Source of the DNA: Muribaculaceae bacterium
GTDB taxonomy: Bacteria > Bacteroidota > Bacteroidia > Bacteroidales > Muribaculaceae
DNA length: 64,000 nucleotides
Reading direction: 5' to 3'
NCBI GenBank assembly: GCA_017620635.1
Contig: JAGAUV010000007.1
Coordinates: forward strand, 1-64,000
Shown piece by piece: positions 8,416 through 16,694 of the stretch. The translations under genes and the position numbers were made by a program. Each line of letters opens with the position of its first letter. Position 1 is the stretch's first letter. The notes below the pieces were generated by a model that had not been told where the DNA came from, made no database searches, and saw only the letters and a list, made by a program, of their open reading frames with translations.

Positions 8416-8546
8416 AAATGATACGACAAGCATTGCAGGATGCTTTTTCATATTAAACAAATCTGGAATAGACATATAAATCTAACATTAAGTACTATGT
8501 GTAAGAAAATAAGGACCGTCCGCGAGGATAGTCCTTATTTTTATTG
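8416..8546 (+). ncRNA. candidate small RNA between gldE-like gene and mrcA
   Basis: A perfect consensus promoter and a strong hairpin terminator on the same strand bracket about 130 bp that hold no credible gene. The transcript would include a 5' hairpin (AAGCAT about 8427 pairing with ATGCTT) and would end in a stem at 8507-8540. A 16-codon frame (8497-8547) runs through the terminator stem and is probably chance. I do not recognise the RNA as SRP, 6S, tmRNA or RNase P. The start site is inferred as 7-10 bp beyond the -7 box. Targets are unknown. Confidence 0.5.
8507..8546. terminator. bidirectional terminator between small RNA and mrcA
   Basis: A 10-bp stem (8507-8516 with 8531-8540), one mismatch, a 4-bp inner stem and a GCGA tetraloop are followed on the + strand by TTATTG after ATTT. 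On the minus strand the same stem is followed by an ATTTTC tract and lies 22 bp beyond the mrcA stop. It can therefore end both the small RNA and mrcA transcripts. Confidence 0.75.
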
Positions 8547-8568
8547 AAGTCGCATTCGACTGAACGTG

Positions 8569-10956
8569 TCAGTCGAATGCACCGGAAATTGTCTCTTCTA
8601 TAATTTCAGGCTTCTCTTCCTGGACGGGCGCTTCTCCGTCGCAGATGTTGATGCCTTCGGGAATCTCGAAACGAGCGTTCTGAGAATAGTGTAGGTCGGG
8701 ATCGGCGTATACCTTTGAAATGAACTTGCCGTAGATAGGCAGAGCCATAGCTGCTCCCTGACCATTTGCCATGCTGTTGAAATGGATGTATCGTTCGTCG
8801 CCGCCTACCCATGTGCCGCTGACGAGATCGGGAGTGAAAGCCATGAACCAGCCGTCGGCATTGTCGTTTGTCGTGCCGGTCTTGCCACCGGTCTGTGCTG
8901 TAAGGCTGTAAGGCGGACGACGCAGGCGGCTGCCCGTACCGCTGTCGACGACGTTGAGGAGTACTGACAGTATGCGGTAGTAGCCTTTCTGAGTTATGAC
9001 TTCACGCTGCGATGGAGCGAAGTCGCTGATCACATTGCCGTTTGCATCGGCAATTGCAGTTACAAACATAGGATCGGAGCGCATGCCCTTGTTTGCGAAT
9101 GCGCTGTAGGCCGTTACCATTTCCTTTACAGATACTTCCGCCGGGCCGAGACAGAGCGATTTAACCGCCGGGAGCTTGGCCGTGATACCGTAGCTGTGCA
9201 TGCGCTTGACGAGCTCCGCCGGGCTGAGACGGTCCATGATACGGGCCGATATCCAGTTGTTGGAGTTGGTAAGCGCCCAGTATAGGTCGACCATTTCGCC
9301 CTGTCGCGCCTTGCTTGCGTTGCGAGGCTGCCATATGCGGCCGTTCTCGTCGTAGAGGGTAGGCTGGTCGTTCAGCATTTTGGTGCAAGGCGTGAACTCG
9401 TCGGTCTCGAATGCATATGTGTAGAGGAAGGGCTTGATGGTAGAACCGACCTGTCGGCGGCCGGTAGACACCATGTCGTACTGGAAGAAGTGGAAGTCAG
9501 GCCCTCCTACATAAGCCTTGACGAATCCGGTGGACGGATCCATCGACATGAAACCGGTGCGGAGGAATGACTTTGTGTAGAGCAGCGAGTCCATCGGCGT
9601 CATTACGGTGTCGACGGGTCCTTCGTAGCTGAACACGGTCATTTCGGTCGGGGTGTCGAACTGCTTCTTCAGTTCCTCGTCGCTCAGGCCGGCCACACGC
9701 GCCACGCGTCCGCGTTCGCTCTGCTTTACGGCAGTCTGGATGAGACGCTTGCGCTGCTCGTCGGAGAGCTCGCCTCGGTTTGAAGTGTATGGCGCTGTAG
9801 ACGAACCTTTTTTCTCTCGGAAGAAAGCTTTCTGCAGGCTCGACATGTGCTCGTCGACGGCCTCTTCGGCATATCGCTGCATGCGCGAGTCGATGGTGGT
9901 GTAGATCTTCAGACCGTCGTTGTAGATGTCGTATTTCGTGCCGTCGGGCTTGCGCGTCTTCTCTATCCAACCGAAAAGCGGATTGTTGGCCCAGGCGGTG
10001 GAGTCGTCGATAAATTTCTGAATGTCCCACGAGGGGTATTTTGACCGCTCGGGCTTTTTGGCCGTGAGCATGCGTCTGAGCTCTTCGCGGAAGTATGGCG
10101 CGAGACCTTCCTTGTGGTCGACGCGCTGGAAGTCGAGGTCGAGCGGCATGGCCTGCAGACGTGTCATCTCGTCCTTTGAGAGCATGCCGGCCTTGTACAT
10201 CTGTTCGAGCACGACATTACGACGCGCCTGTGTACGCTCGGGATGGCGCACAGGGTTGAAGTACGAAGGGTTCTTGACCATGCCTACGAGTGTTGCGGCC
10301 TCGAGGGTGTCGAGCATGGCGGCGTCCTTGTTGAAATACACCTTTGCTGCCGACTTGATACCTACGGCGTTGTAGAGGAAGTCGAACTGGTTGAGGTACA
10401 TCTTGAGAATCTCTTCTTTCGAATAGAATCGCTCGAGCTTAATAGCGATCATCCACTCGATCGGTTTCTGTACCGCGCGAGAGAGGAAACCGCTGCTTGG
10501 CGGCGTGTAGAGCTGTTTGGCAAGCTGCTGGGTAATGGTTGAACCGCCGCCGGCGTTTTTCTGCTGAAGGAGAACGGTTTTCAGTATGGCACGAGCCACG
10601 GCCTTGACGTCGATGCCCGAGTGGTCGTTGAAACGAGCGTCCTCTGTAGCGATGAGGGCGTCGACCACGTTGGGCGATATCTCGTCGAAGTCGGCGTAGA
10701 CACGGTTTCCGGTGTCGCGGAAATAGCGTCCTAACTCTTCGCCGTCGCTGCTGTAAATGACCGAAGCGAATTTATCCTGAGGGTTTTTGAGCTCTTCGAT
10801 AGGAGGCATGTATCCTACCACGCCGTTGTAGACGAGGATGAAGAAAACGCCGGAGAAAAGCACGAAAGCTGCAAAGCATATCCAAAGCCATTTAATGGCC
10901 TTTGCGCCCCACGGCTTGTTGCGCCCGGGCGTGTTATGCTGTCTGATGGGAGCCAT
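8569..10956 (-). CDS. mrcA: class A penicillin-binding protein (PBP1a type)
   Basis: The 795-residue enzyme polymerises and cross-links peptidoglycan on the periplasmic face of the inner membrane. A short cytoplasmic tail precedes one transmembrane helix (about 23-43). The GT51 glycosyltransferase domain follows, with catalytic Glu about 105 in EDARFNDHSG and the GGSTITQQLAK motif at 137-147. The transpeptidase domain has the serine nucleophile in STIKPF (Ser 505, Lys 508), SNN at 565-567 and KTGTT at 692-696. All motifs are intact and the length is normal. It is monocistronic, with its own promoter at 10986-11017. Its stop codon lies inside a 12-bp perfect inverted repeat (8552-8563 with 8569-8580). 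Confidence 0.95.
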   Translation of the reverse strand: MAPIRQHNTPGRNKPWGAKAIKWLWICFAAFVLFSGVFFILVYNGVVGYMPPIEELKNPQDKFASVIYSSDGEELGRYFRDTGNRVYADFDEISPNVVDALIATEDARFNDHSGIDVKAVARAILKTVLLQQKNAGGGSTITQQLAKQLYTPPSSGFLSRAVQKPIEWMIAIKLERFYSKEEILKMYLNQFDFLYNAVGIKSAAKVYFNKDAAMLDTLEAATLVGMVKNPSYFNPVRHPERTQARRNVVLEQMYKAGMLSKDEMTRLQAMPLDLDFQRVDHKEGLAPYFREELRRMLTAKKPERSKYPSWDIQKFIDDSTAWANNPLFGWIEKTRKPDGTKYDIYNDGLKIYTTIDSRMQRYAEEAVDEHMSSLQKAFFREKKGSSTAPYTSNRGELSDEQRKRLIQTAVKQSERGRVARVAGLSDEELKKQFDTPTEMTVFSYEGPVDTVMTPMDSLLYTKSFLRTGFMSMDPSTGFVKAYVGGPDFHFFQYDMVSTGRRQVGSTIKPFLYTYAFETDEFTPCTKMLNDQPTLYDENGRIWQPRNASKARQGEMVDLYWALTNSNNWISARIMDRLSPAELVKRMHSYGITAKLPAVKSLCLGPAEVSVKEMVTAYSAFANKGMRSDPMFVTAIADANGNVISDFAPSQREVITQKGYYRILSVLLNVVDSGTGSRLRRPPYSLTAQTGGKTGTTNDNADGWFMAFTPDLVSGTWVGGDERYIHFNSMANGQGAAMALPIYGKFISKVYADPDLHYSQNARFEIPEGINICDGEAPVQEEKPEIIEETISGAFD

Positions 10957-10985
10957 TTTGTATATTTAAGCAAAAAATTAGGATA

Positions 10986-11017
10986 CAAAAATAGTGTTTT
11001 TTTGTCATATCGGCAAA
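10986..11017 (-). promoter_or_regulatory. promoter of mrcA, minus strand
   Basis: On the minus strand TTTG (11014-11017) and TATTTTTG (10986-10993) are spaced by 20 bp, a good match to the Bacteroidota consensus. The predicted start is about 20-25 bp before the mrcA start codon. The element overlaps the tRNA promoter on the other strand. Confidence 0.7.
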
Positions 11018-11031
11018 AATTACTAATTTTG
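11001..11031 (+). promoter_or_regulatory. promoter of tRNA-Leu
   Basis: TTTG at 11001-11004 and TAATTTTG at 11024-11031 with a 19-bp spacer are a perfect consensus promoter. The mature tRNA begins 10 bp after the -7 box, so the precursor has almost no 5' leader. The -33 box lies in the spacer of the divergent mrcA promoter. Confidence 0.85.
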
Positions 11032-11040
11032 CAACACCAA

Positions 11041-11124
11041 GCCCTGATGGTGGAATGGTAGACACGAGGGACTTAAAATCCCTTGGCCATTACGGCTGTG
11101 CGGGTTCGAGTCCCGCTCGGGGCA
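11041..11124 (+). tRNA. tRNA-Leu (anticodon UAA)
   Basis: The 84-nt gene folds as a class II tRNA. The acceptor strands are GCCCTGA and TCGGGGC (one T-G wobble). The anticodon stem is GGGA/TCCC around the loop CTTAAAA, giving anticodon TAA. A long variable arm follows, and the T arm contains GGTTCGAGTCC. The discriminator base is A, as expected for leucine. The 3' CCA is not encoded, so a CCA-adding enzyme is required. It reads UUA and, by wobble, UUG codons. Confidence 0.95.
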
Positions 11125-11127
11125 CAG

Positions 11128-11165
11128 CAATCCCCTTGCAGATCTGTATGATCGCGAGGGGATTG
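11128..11165 (+). terminator. hairpin downstream of tRNA-Leu
   Basis: A 9-bp perfect stem (11128-11136 with 11157-11165) begins 4 bp after the tRNA. The loop is 20 nt and no clear T-run follows, so it may be a processing or weak termination structure. Confidence 0.4.
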
Positions 11166-11183
11166 TCGTGTATATGTGACATG

Positions 11184-11220
11184 AAAAAGCGGACCGGCGA
11201 CAATAGTCGGCCGATCCGCT
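11184..11220 (-). terminator. terminator of the Rossmann-protein gene, minus strand
   Basis: On the minus strand a GC-rich stem (outer arms 11189-11194 and 11215-11220, with a second inner stem) is followed by TTTTTC. It lies about 30 bp beyond the stop codon of the minus-strand gene at 11250. This is a classic intrinsic terminator. Confidence 0.8.
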
Positions 11221-11249
11221 CGCATATATAGAGAGAGAAGGATGGGAAA

Positions 11250-11726
11250 TCAGTCTTCGGTGTATTCTTCGCGGTGGAATCGAGGCGAAACGACTTCGTC
11301 GGCCACGCGGTCGGGGTAATCGTTTTCAGTAGAGATGAATACCCAGTCGATATCATCGAGTCTGCGCAGATCGGTAACGAAGTAAGCGGTCGACATTGGC
11401 GATCCTACGACTATGACACGGGCGACGCCGGCTTCACGGGCTGCATGTACGGTGTCGATGAAGTATTTCAGGGTAAGGTCGTTGGTGTACGGATCCTCGA
11501 GGTCGTCGTTGTAGGTAAGCACCACGTCGTGGTATCCTTCGAGTGCTTCCTTTACGCGGTCGTGATCTTCGACGGGGAGATGTACGACAGTGAGCCTTGA
11601 GTCTTCGACCATTACTTTTTCGGGGAAGTCTACCATTGCGTTGACGCTCAGGCCCCGGGCCAGCAGGGCGCCCAGCACATCACCAAAAACGTGACCGTTA
11701 GTGCCTAAGAGAGCTATTTCTTTCAT
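11250..11726 (-). CDS. short NAD(P)-binding Rossmann protein, NmrA-like
   Basis: The 158-residue protein begins with a beta-alpha-beta dinucleotide-binding element whose glycine pattern is GTNGHVFGDVL (residues 8-18). It continues through a VVLTYNDDLEDPY segment and a RVIVVGSPMS strand typical of NmrA/SDR-like proteins. It lacks the C-terminal substrate-binding half of full-length members (250-300 residues) and has no YxxxK catalytic pair. It may be a redox sensor or a minimal binding protein; enzymatic function is not supported. It stands alone between tRNA-Leu and a divergent gene, with its own terminator. Confidence 0.6.
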   Translation of the reverse strand: MKEIALLGTNGHVFGDVLGALLARGLSVNAMVDFPEKVMVEDSRLTVVHLPVEDHDRVKEALEGYHDVVLTYNDDLEDPYTNDLTLKYFIDTVHAAREAGVARVIVVGSPMSTAYFVTDLRRLDDIDWVFISTENDYPDRVADEVVSPRFHREEYTED

Positions 11727-11914
11727 AATTGAGTGTTATTTAAGTTTTAGATAATAACATCTGTCGGGAGTGAAGTGTTCGACACTATGCGTGCTGAAAG
11801 AATTTTTTAGTGTTTGCGCCGGGTCTTTAACAATATTTATGACCGTATGCCTGACAAAAACATATTGTAATAGTTTTTATATGTCTGTATCGCGGAGCAT
11901 CACGGAATTTTTGC

Positions 11915-11922
11915 TAATTTTG
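11915..11922 (+). promoter_or_regulatory. -7 element upstream of the DUF5106 gene
   Basis: TAATTTTG lies 19 bp before the start codon at 11941, but no TTTG box is at the usual distance. The 11727-11940 gap also contains the start region of the divergent minus-strand gene and a small AGTGT-TCG-ACACT inverted repeat at 11774-11786. Confidence 0.5.
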
Positions 11923-11940
11923 TAGGATAATACAGCTAAG

Positions 11941-12879
11941 ATGAATATGAGTAAAAAGATATTATATATAATTCTGACGATAATAGGACTGTCGGGCTGT
12001 TTCTCCATGCATGCCCAGGACAGCGAGCGCCTGGTTGCTTACCCTGTGCCGCCTGACTCGATGATGAATCTGCAGTCGCGCTGCGACTATATAATCAACC
12101 GCTACTGGCTGCGCTGCAAGTTCGACTATGCCATGCTGCATCCCGACAAGTTTCATGAGGCCTTCGGCAACTGGATCAACATAATGCCACTTGCGTCGGC
12201 CGATACAGTAAATCACGCCATAGGCGAGCTTCTCGACAAGTTCAAGAAGAAAGGGCCGGAGACTCTTGCTCTCGCCCGTATGGCCCGTCAGTGGCTCTAC
12301 AGCGATACTTCACAATACCGCAGCGACGATATTTACATGCCGTTCGCCCGTGCCGCCGCCGAGCACAAGAAGATCAAGAAAGAAGACCGCGCGATCTTTG
12401 CGTCGGACTACAAGCGCATGTCTTCGAGCGCGGTAGGGCAGACAGTGCCCGACGTGGATATGATCAAGGCCGACGGAAGCACATTCAATCTCGGCGAGAT
12501 AAAGAAGGGCTCGGTGCTGCTCTTTTTCGAGAGCCCCGGCAATGTTGACAGCTCGGTGGCCCGTATACGCCTGCAGACAAATCCCGATGTGCGTGAGCTG
12601 ATGGAGCGCGGCGACCTTGTAATAGTAAGCATCAATCCCGGCGAGCCTACCGAAGAATGGAAGGCTATGGCCGCGAAGCTTCCCGAAAAATGGATCGTGG
12701 CCTCTATGCCTGATGCCAACGATTATTTCGATCTCAGGCTCATGCCCCAGCTGATATATCTCAACAGCCGCCACAAGGTGCTGGGTAACAATATGGAGTA
12801 TTCGCGCCTTATCACGGCTTTCGAGATGGCCAACAAACTGCACAAGAGAAAGACCCAAAGCGAACCGGCAAATGAATGA
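11941..12879 (+). CDS. DUF5106 / thioredoxin-like fold lipoprotein
   Basis: The 312-residue protein has a hydrophobic N-terminus ending near LSGC (residues about 17-20), so it is probably a lipoprotein; an alternative start is the second Met two codons later. Residues about 35-150 form the helical DUF5106 domain seen in Bacteroidota. Residues about 158-300 follow the thioredoxin/AhpC-TSA fold ([15 protein letters not shown], then [10 protein letters not shown]). The CxxC redox motif is replaced by ESPGNVDS, so a disulfide function is unlikely. The stop overlaps the start of mnmA by 8 bp, so the two are cotranscribed. Function is unknown. Confidence 0.65.
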   Translation: MNMSKKILYIILTIIGLSGCFSMHAQDSERLVAYPVPPDSMMNLQSRCDYIINRYWLRCKFDYAMLHPDKFHEAFGNWINIMPLASADTVNHAIGELLDKFKKKGPETLALARMARQWLYSDTSQYRSDDIYMPFARAAAEHKKIKKEDRAIFASDYKRMSSSAVGQTVPDVDMIKADGSTFNLGEIKKGSVLLFFESPGNVDSSVARIRLQTNPDVRELMERGDLVIVSINPGEPTEEWKAMAAKLPEKWIVASMPDANDYFDLRLMPQLIYLNSRHKVLGNNMEYSRLITAFEMANKLHKRKTQSEPANE

Positions 12880-13975
12880 GAGGAAGAGCATAGCAGTCCT
12901 TGTGTCGGGAGGCGTTGACAGTGCCGTAGTGGTGCACCGTCTGTCGCAGGACCCTACTCTCGATCTGCATCTGTTCTATATCCGTATAGGCATGGATGAC
13001 GGGCGAGGCGACTGCTCCGCCGAGGAGGACATAGAAATGTGCCGGCTGATAGCCCGTCAGTACCGCCTGCCGTTCGAGGTGGTGTCGCTGCATGAGGAAT
13101 ACTGGGACAATGTGATGAGCTACGCGCTGCGTACCGTCAAGGCCGGTCTGACTCCCAATCCCGACATAATGTGCAACTCGCTTATCAAGTTCGGATACTT
13201 CGAGGAGCGCTGGGGCCGTGATTTCGACCTTACCGCCACGGGCCATTACGCATCGACGATAATCGACAGCGACGGGCGCAAGTGGCTCGGCACGGCAGTG
13301 GATGCAGTCAAGGACCAGACCGATTTCCTTGCCCGTATTACCGGGCGTCAGCTCGAACATATAATATTTCCGCTGGGCGAGTTGCCCAAGGCCGAAGTGC
13401 GCCGCATAGCCCTCGAGGCAAAGCTTCCCAATGCGCGCCGTCGCGATTCGCAGGGCATATGTTTCCTTGGCAAGATCAATTACAACGACTTTATCCGGCG
13501 CCATTTAGGCGAACGCCCCGGACCTATCGTCGAGATAGAGACAGGCCGCAAGCTCGGCGAGCACCGTGGCTATTGGTTCCACACCATAGGTCAGCGCAAG
13601 GGCCTCGGACTGAGCGGCGGACCGTGGTTTGTTGTGCGCAAGAACGTGAACGACAATGTGATATATGTGTCGCGCGGATATGATACGGAGAAACAGTACG
13701 GCACGACACTACACCTTGCCGAGATGCAGTTTATTACCGCAGACCCGTGGGGCGAGATATCAGAGGCCGGCGTCCGTCTGACATTCAAGAACCGGCATAC
13801 GCCCGAGTTCCTTCCCGGAACGATCCGCAAGGTAGAAGGCGCGCCGGGCGAATATGTGATAGAATCCGATGTGAAGGTGCAGGGTATAGCCCCGGGACAG
13901 TTTACCGCCGTCTACGACCCTGAGCATCGTATATGCTATGGCTCCGGAATCATCACCGGCGCACCAAAAATCTGA
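12872..13975 (+). CDS. mnmA: tRNA-specific 2-thiouridylase
   Basis: MnmA uses ATP and a relayed persulfide to make 2-thiouridine at wobble position 34 of tRNA Lys, Glu and Gln. The 367-residue protein has the PP-loop SGGVDS at 12-17. The two catalytic cysteines are in PDIMCN (Cys 101) and QGICFLG (Cys 197), at nearly the same positions as in E. coli. The IGQRKG motif is also present. Length is normal. It overlaps the DUF5106 gene by 8 bp and is followed 5 bp later by the BFN gene. Confidence 0.95.
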   Translation: MNERKSIAVLVSGGVDSAVVVHRLSQDPTLDLHLFYIRIGMDDGRGDCSAEEDIEMCRLIARQYRLPFEVVSLHEEYWDNVMSYALRTVKAGLTPNPDIMCNSLIKFGYFEERWGRDFDLTATGHYASTIIDSDGRKWLGTAVDAVKDQTDFLARITGRQLEHIIFPLGELPKAEVRRIALEAKLPNARRRDSQGICFLGKINYNDFIRRHLGERPGPIVEIETGRKLGEHRGYWFHTIGQRKGLGLSGGPWFVVRKNVNDNVIYVSRGYDTEKQYGTTLHLAEMQFITADPWGEISEAGVRLTFKNRHTPEFLPGTIRKVEGAPGEYVIESDVKVQGIAPGQFTAVYDPEHRICYGSGIITGAPKI

Positions 13976-13980
13976 CGCGT

Positions 13981-14649
13981 ATGGAAGATCGAGTAAGTCT
14001 CCACGTAATGGGCTTGTCGTACAGCCAGTTGCAATCGGGCGCCTATGCCCTGATCCTTGCCGAAGACTACGGACCGAGGCGTATCCCCGTGATCATAGGC
14101 GCCGCGGAGGCCCAGTCGATAGCCATCATACTCGAGGGAATCCGCACTCCCCGGCCACTTACACATGATCTTTTTGTGAGCTTTGCACATGCTTTTGGCG
14201 TTAAACTTAAAGAGGTGTTTATTTATCGTTTCGAGGACGGCATATTCTCAGCCGAACTCAGTTTCAGCGACGGCACACGCAGTGTGCAGATAGATGCCCG
14301 GACGAGCGATGCCATAGCGCTGGCATTGCGGACACATACGCCTGTCTATACGACAAAAGCCATCATAGAGAAAACCGGCTTTATCATAGACGAGGAGGAA
14401 CTGCGCCGCGATCAGGACGGCGGAGAAGAATCGTGGCAGAACGATGACGATAAGGAGGGGCGCGACGACAGCGCAAGCTACGCCGAACGCGACGACTACC
14501 ATGCCGAGCCTCGCCCCGAGAATTTTACCATAGAAGAGCTTGAGCGTACGCTTGCCGCGCTCATCGACAACGAGGAATATGAGGAGGCCGCACGTATAAG
14601 TGAAATCCTCAACCGCAAGAAAGGCAATAATACAAATACTGAAACATAA
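13981..14649 (+). CDS. bifunctional nuclease (BFN/DUF151) domain protein with C-terminal UVR motif
   Basis: The start is set at the ATG at 13981 rather than further upstream, because the BFN domain begins there and 13981 follows the mnmA stop by 5 bp. Residues about 5-135 match the BFN/DUF151 domain (LHVMGLSYSQLQSGAYALIL, then LTHDLFVSF and DARTSDAIALALR). An acidic linker (about 140-175) follows. A UVR-like helix pair (about 182-217, IEELERTLAALIDNEEYEEA) ends the protein. BFN proteins have RNase and DNase activity in plants; the bacterial role is unclear. UVR motifs bind UvrA/UvrB or Clp partners. The BFN-UVR arrangement is common in Bacteroidota. Confidence 0.8.
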   Translation: MEDRVSLHVMGLSYSQLQSGAYALILAEDYGPRRIPVIIGAAEAQSIAIILEGIRTPRPLTHDLFVSFAHAFGVKLKEVFIYRFEDGIFSAELSFSDGTRSVQIDARTSDAIALALRTHTPVYTTKAIIEKTGFIIDEEELRRDQDGGEESWQNDDDKEGRDDSASYAERDDYHAEPRPENFTIEELERTLAALIDNEEYEEAARISEILNRKKGNNTNTET

Positions 14650-14653
14650 AACC

Positions 14654-15964
14654 ATGGAAGCTGACAAACTACAATTAAAAGTGCGCATGGCGGTGCTTCT
14701 CTTCTTGGAGTTCGCCGTATGGGGTGCTTATCTGACCTCACTTGGCGCATATCTGGCCAATATCGGACAAGGCGAACACATAGGCTGGTTCTATGCCGTG
14801 CAGGGCGTTGTGTCGATTTTCATGCCGGGCCTAATAGGAATAGTAGCCGACCGCTGGGTGCAGGCTCAGAAAATGCTGAGCATATGCCATGTGCTGGCCG
14901 GCGGTTTCATGTGCGCCGCAAGCGCCTATGCCCTCACTACCCCCGAGGTGGAGTTCGGTCCGCTGTTCACGCTGTACACCTTGTCGGTGGCTTTCTTTAT
15001 GCCGACCATAGGCCTTACCAACTCGGTATGTTATGCCGCTCTGAGCCGATATGGCCTTGACCCGGTAAAGCATTTTCCGCCCGTGCGAGTGTTCGGTACC
15101 ATAGGTTTTATCATCGCAATGCTGTTTGTCAACTTTACCGGTTATCAGAATACGGCCTCGCAGCTTCTTACCTCCGGCCTTATCAGCTTCGGCATGGCGG
15201 CTTACGCTCTTACGATGCCTGCGTGTCCGACAGCTCCCAAGGGTCAGACCAAGAGCTTGTCGGAGGCTCTGGGCCTCAAGGCTTTCGCCCTGTTCAAAAA
15301 CAAACAGATGGCAGTCTTCTTTATCTTCAGCATGCTTCTGGGCGTGTCGCTGCAGATAACCAACGGCTTCGCCAATCCGTTTATCCAGAGTTTCGGCAGC
15401 ATACCCGAATATGCCGACACCTGGGGTGTACACAACGCCAACGCCCTCATATCGATATCGCAGATGAGCGAGACACTGTGTATCCTCCTCATACCATTCT
15501 TCCTGCGCCGCTACGGCATCAAGGTGGTAATGCTGATGGCCATGACCGCGTGGGCCTTCCGCTTCGGTTTCTTCGGCCTTGGCAATCCCGGCTCGGGCGT
15601 ATGGCTCTTTATCGCCTCCATGATAGTGTACGGCATCGCGTTCGACTTCTTCAATGTGAGCGGTTCGCTGTATGTAGATAAAAAGACCACGGCCGACACA
15701 CGCTCGTCGGCACAGGGCCTGTTTATGATCATGACCAACGGCATAGGCGCTACCTGCGGTACGCTGATAGCGCAGAAGATCATCGACCATAATGTATTCA
15801 GCCAGCCTGCCGGCATGGAGCAGATCCACGGCTGGGAGACATCGTGGCTTATCTTCGCCGGCTATGCCGCCGTGGTCGCCATCCTGTTCTTCTTCATATT
15901 CAGGGATCATGACGCGCATTCAGGCAAATCGGATATAAAAGAAGCAGAAAGTACAGAGATCTAA
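14654..15964 (+). CDS. nucleoside:H+ symporter, NupG/XapB family (MFS)
   Basis: The start is the ATG at 14654, giving 436 residues. The upstream part of the frame overlaps the BFN gene and is not membrane-like. The product has about 12 hydrophobic helices, with LFLEFAVWGAYLTSLGAYL at the N-terminus, which is typical of the NHS (nucleoside) branch of the major facilitator superfamily. It probably imports nucleosides across the inner membrane. It sits 4 bp after the BFN gene and 1 bp before rsmE. Which nucleosides it takes is unknown. Confidence 0.8.
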   Translation: MEADKLQLKVRMAVLLFLEFAVWGAYLTSLGAYLANIGQGEHIGWFYAVQGVVSIFMPGLIGIVADRWVQAQKMLSICHVLAGGFMCAASAYALTTPEVEFGPLFTLYTLSVAFFMPTIGLTNSVCYAALSRYGLDPVKHFPPVRVFGTIGFIIAMLFVNFTGYQNTASQLLTSGLISFGMAAYALTMPACPTAPKGQTKSLSEALGLKAFALFKNKQMAVFFIFSMLLGVSLQITNGFANPFIQSFGSIPEYADTWGVHNANALISISQMSETLCILLIPFFLRRYGIKVVMLMAMTAWAFRFGFFGLGNPGSGVWLFIASMIVYGIAFDFFNVSGSLYVDKKTTADTRSSAQGLFMIMTNGIGATCGTLIAQKIIDHNVFSQPAGMEQIHGWETSWLIFAGYAAVVAILFFFIFRDHDAHSGKSDIKEAESTEI

Positions 15965-15965
15965 A

Positions 15966-16694
15966 GTGATACGATTTTACGCTCCCGACATAGAACACAA
16001 CCCGGTGCTCCCTCCCGAAGAGAGCGCACATGCCGTGCGTGTGCTGCGCCGTCGCCCCGGCGATGACATAGAGGCCGTGGACGGCAAGGGATATCTCTAT
16101 CGCTGCCGTCTTGTTACCGACGATCCCCGTGGTGCGGTGGTGGAGATAGCAGAGCGCGTGGCATTGCCTAAGGTGTGGAAGCCGACGATCACAATAGCAG
16201 TGGCCCCGACCAAGCATGCCGACCGCATAGAGTGGCTTGTGGAGAAGCTCGTGGAGATAGGCGTAGACCGTATAGTGCCGGTGCGCTGCAGCCGGTCGGA
16301 ACGCAAGGACATCAAGCCCGAGCGTCTGACCCGTATAGCAGTGTCGGCCATGAAACAGTCGCTAAAGGCGCTGTTGCCAGTGGTAGAGCCTACTGTCAGC
16401 CTCGACAAATTTCTGTCGGAACCACTGTCTGAAGGCGAGCAGTGCTTTGTTGGCTATTGCGACGCCGAAACCGAGCGGCGTCTGCTCGCGCAGGCCTATA
16501 CGCCCGAGTCCGATGTGAGGATACTCATAGGGCCGGAGGGCGACTTCTCGCCTGAAGAGATAGAGGCAGCCCGACGCGCAGGCTATGTGCCTGTGACCAT
16601 GGGCGACAACAGATTACGAACCGAAACAGCAGCCCTCGTGGGCTGTGATACCATACATATAGTAAACCAATGTCAAATACATTCAAGCAACTGA
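15966..16694 (+). CDS. rsmE: 16S rRNA (uracil-1498-N3)-methyltransferase
   Basis: RsmE methylates U1498 in helix 44 of 16S rRNA. The 242-residue SPOUT-fold protein begins at a GTG one base after the preceding stop. An N-terminal PUA-like domain (ESAHAVRVLRRRPGD) is followed by the knotted C-terminal domain with LIGPEGDFSPEEI and GDNRLRTETAAL, the SAM-binding elements. Its 3' end overlaps kdsA by 25 bp, so the genes are translationally linked. Confidence 0.93.
   Translation: MIRFYAPDIEHNPVLPPEESAHAVRVLRRRPGDDIEAVDGKGYLYRCRLVTDDPRGAVVEIAERVALPKVWKPTITIAVAPTKHADRIEWLVEKLVEIGVDRIVPVRCSRSERKDIKPERLTRIAVSAMKQSLKALLPVVEPTVSLDKFLSEPLSEGEQCFVGYCDAETERRLLAQAYTPESDVRILIGPEGDFSPEEIEAARRAGYVPVTMGDNRLRTETAALVGCDTIHIVNQCQIHSSN

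Noticed and set aside
8412..8456. 14-codon frame (starts MEMIRQ) just after the small-RNA promoter
   Set aside because: The start codon is 3 bp after the -7 box, before or at the predicted transcript start, so it is unlikely to be translated.
8497..8547. 16-codon frame running through the terminator stem
   Set aside because: The reading frame is set by the hairpin sequence, and no homologue or translation signal is evident. Kept only as a note to the small RNA.
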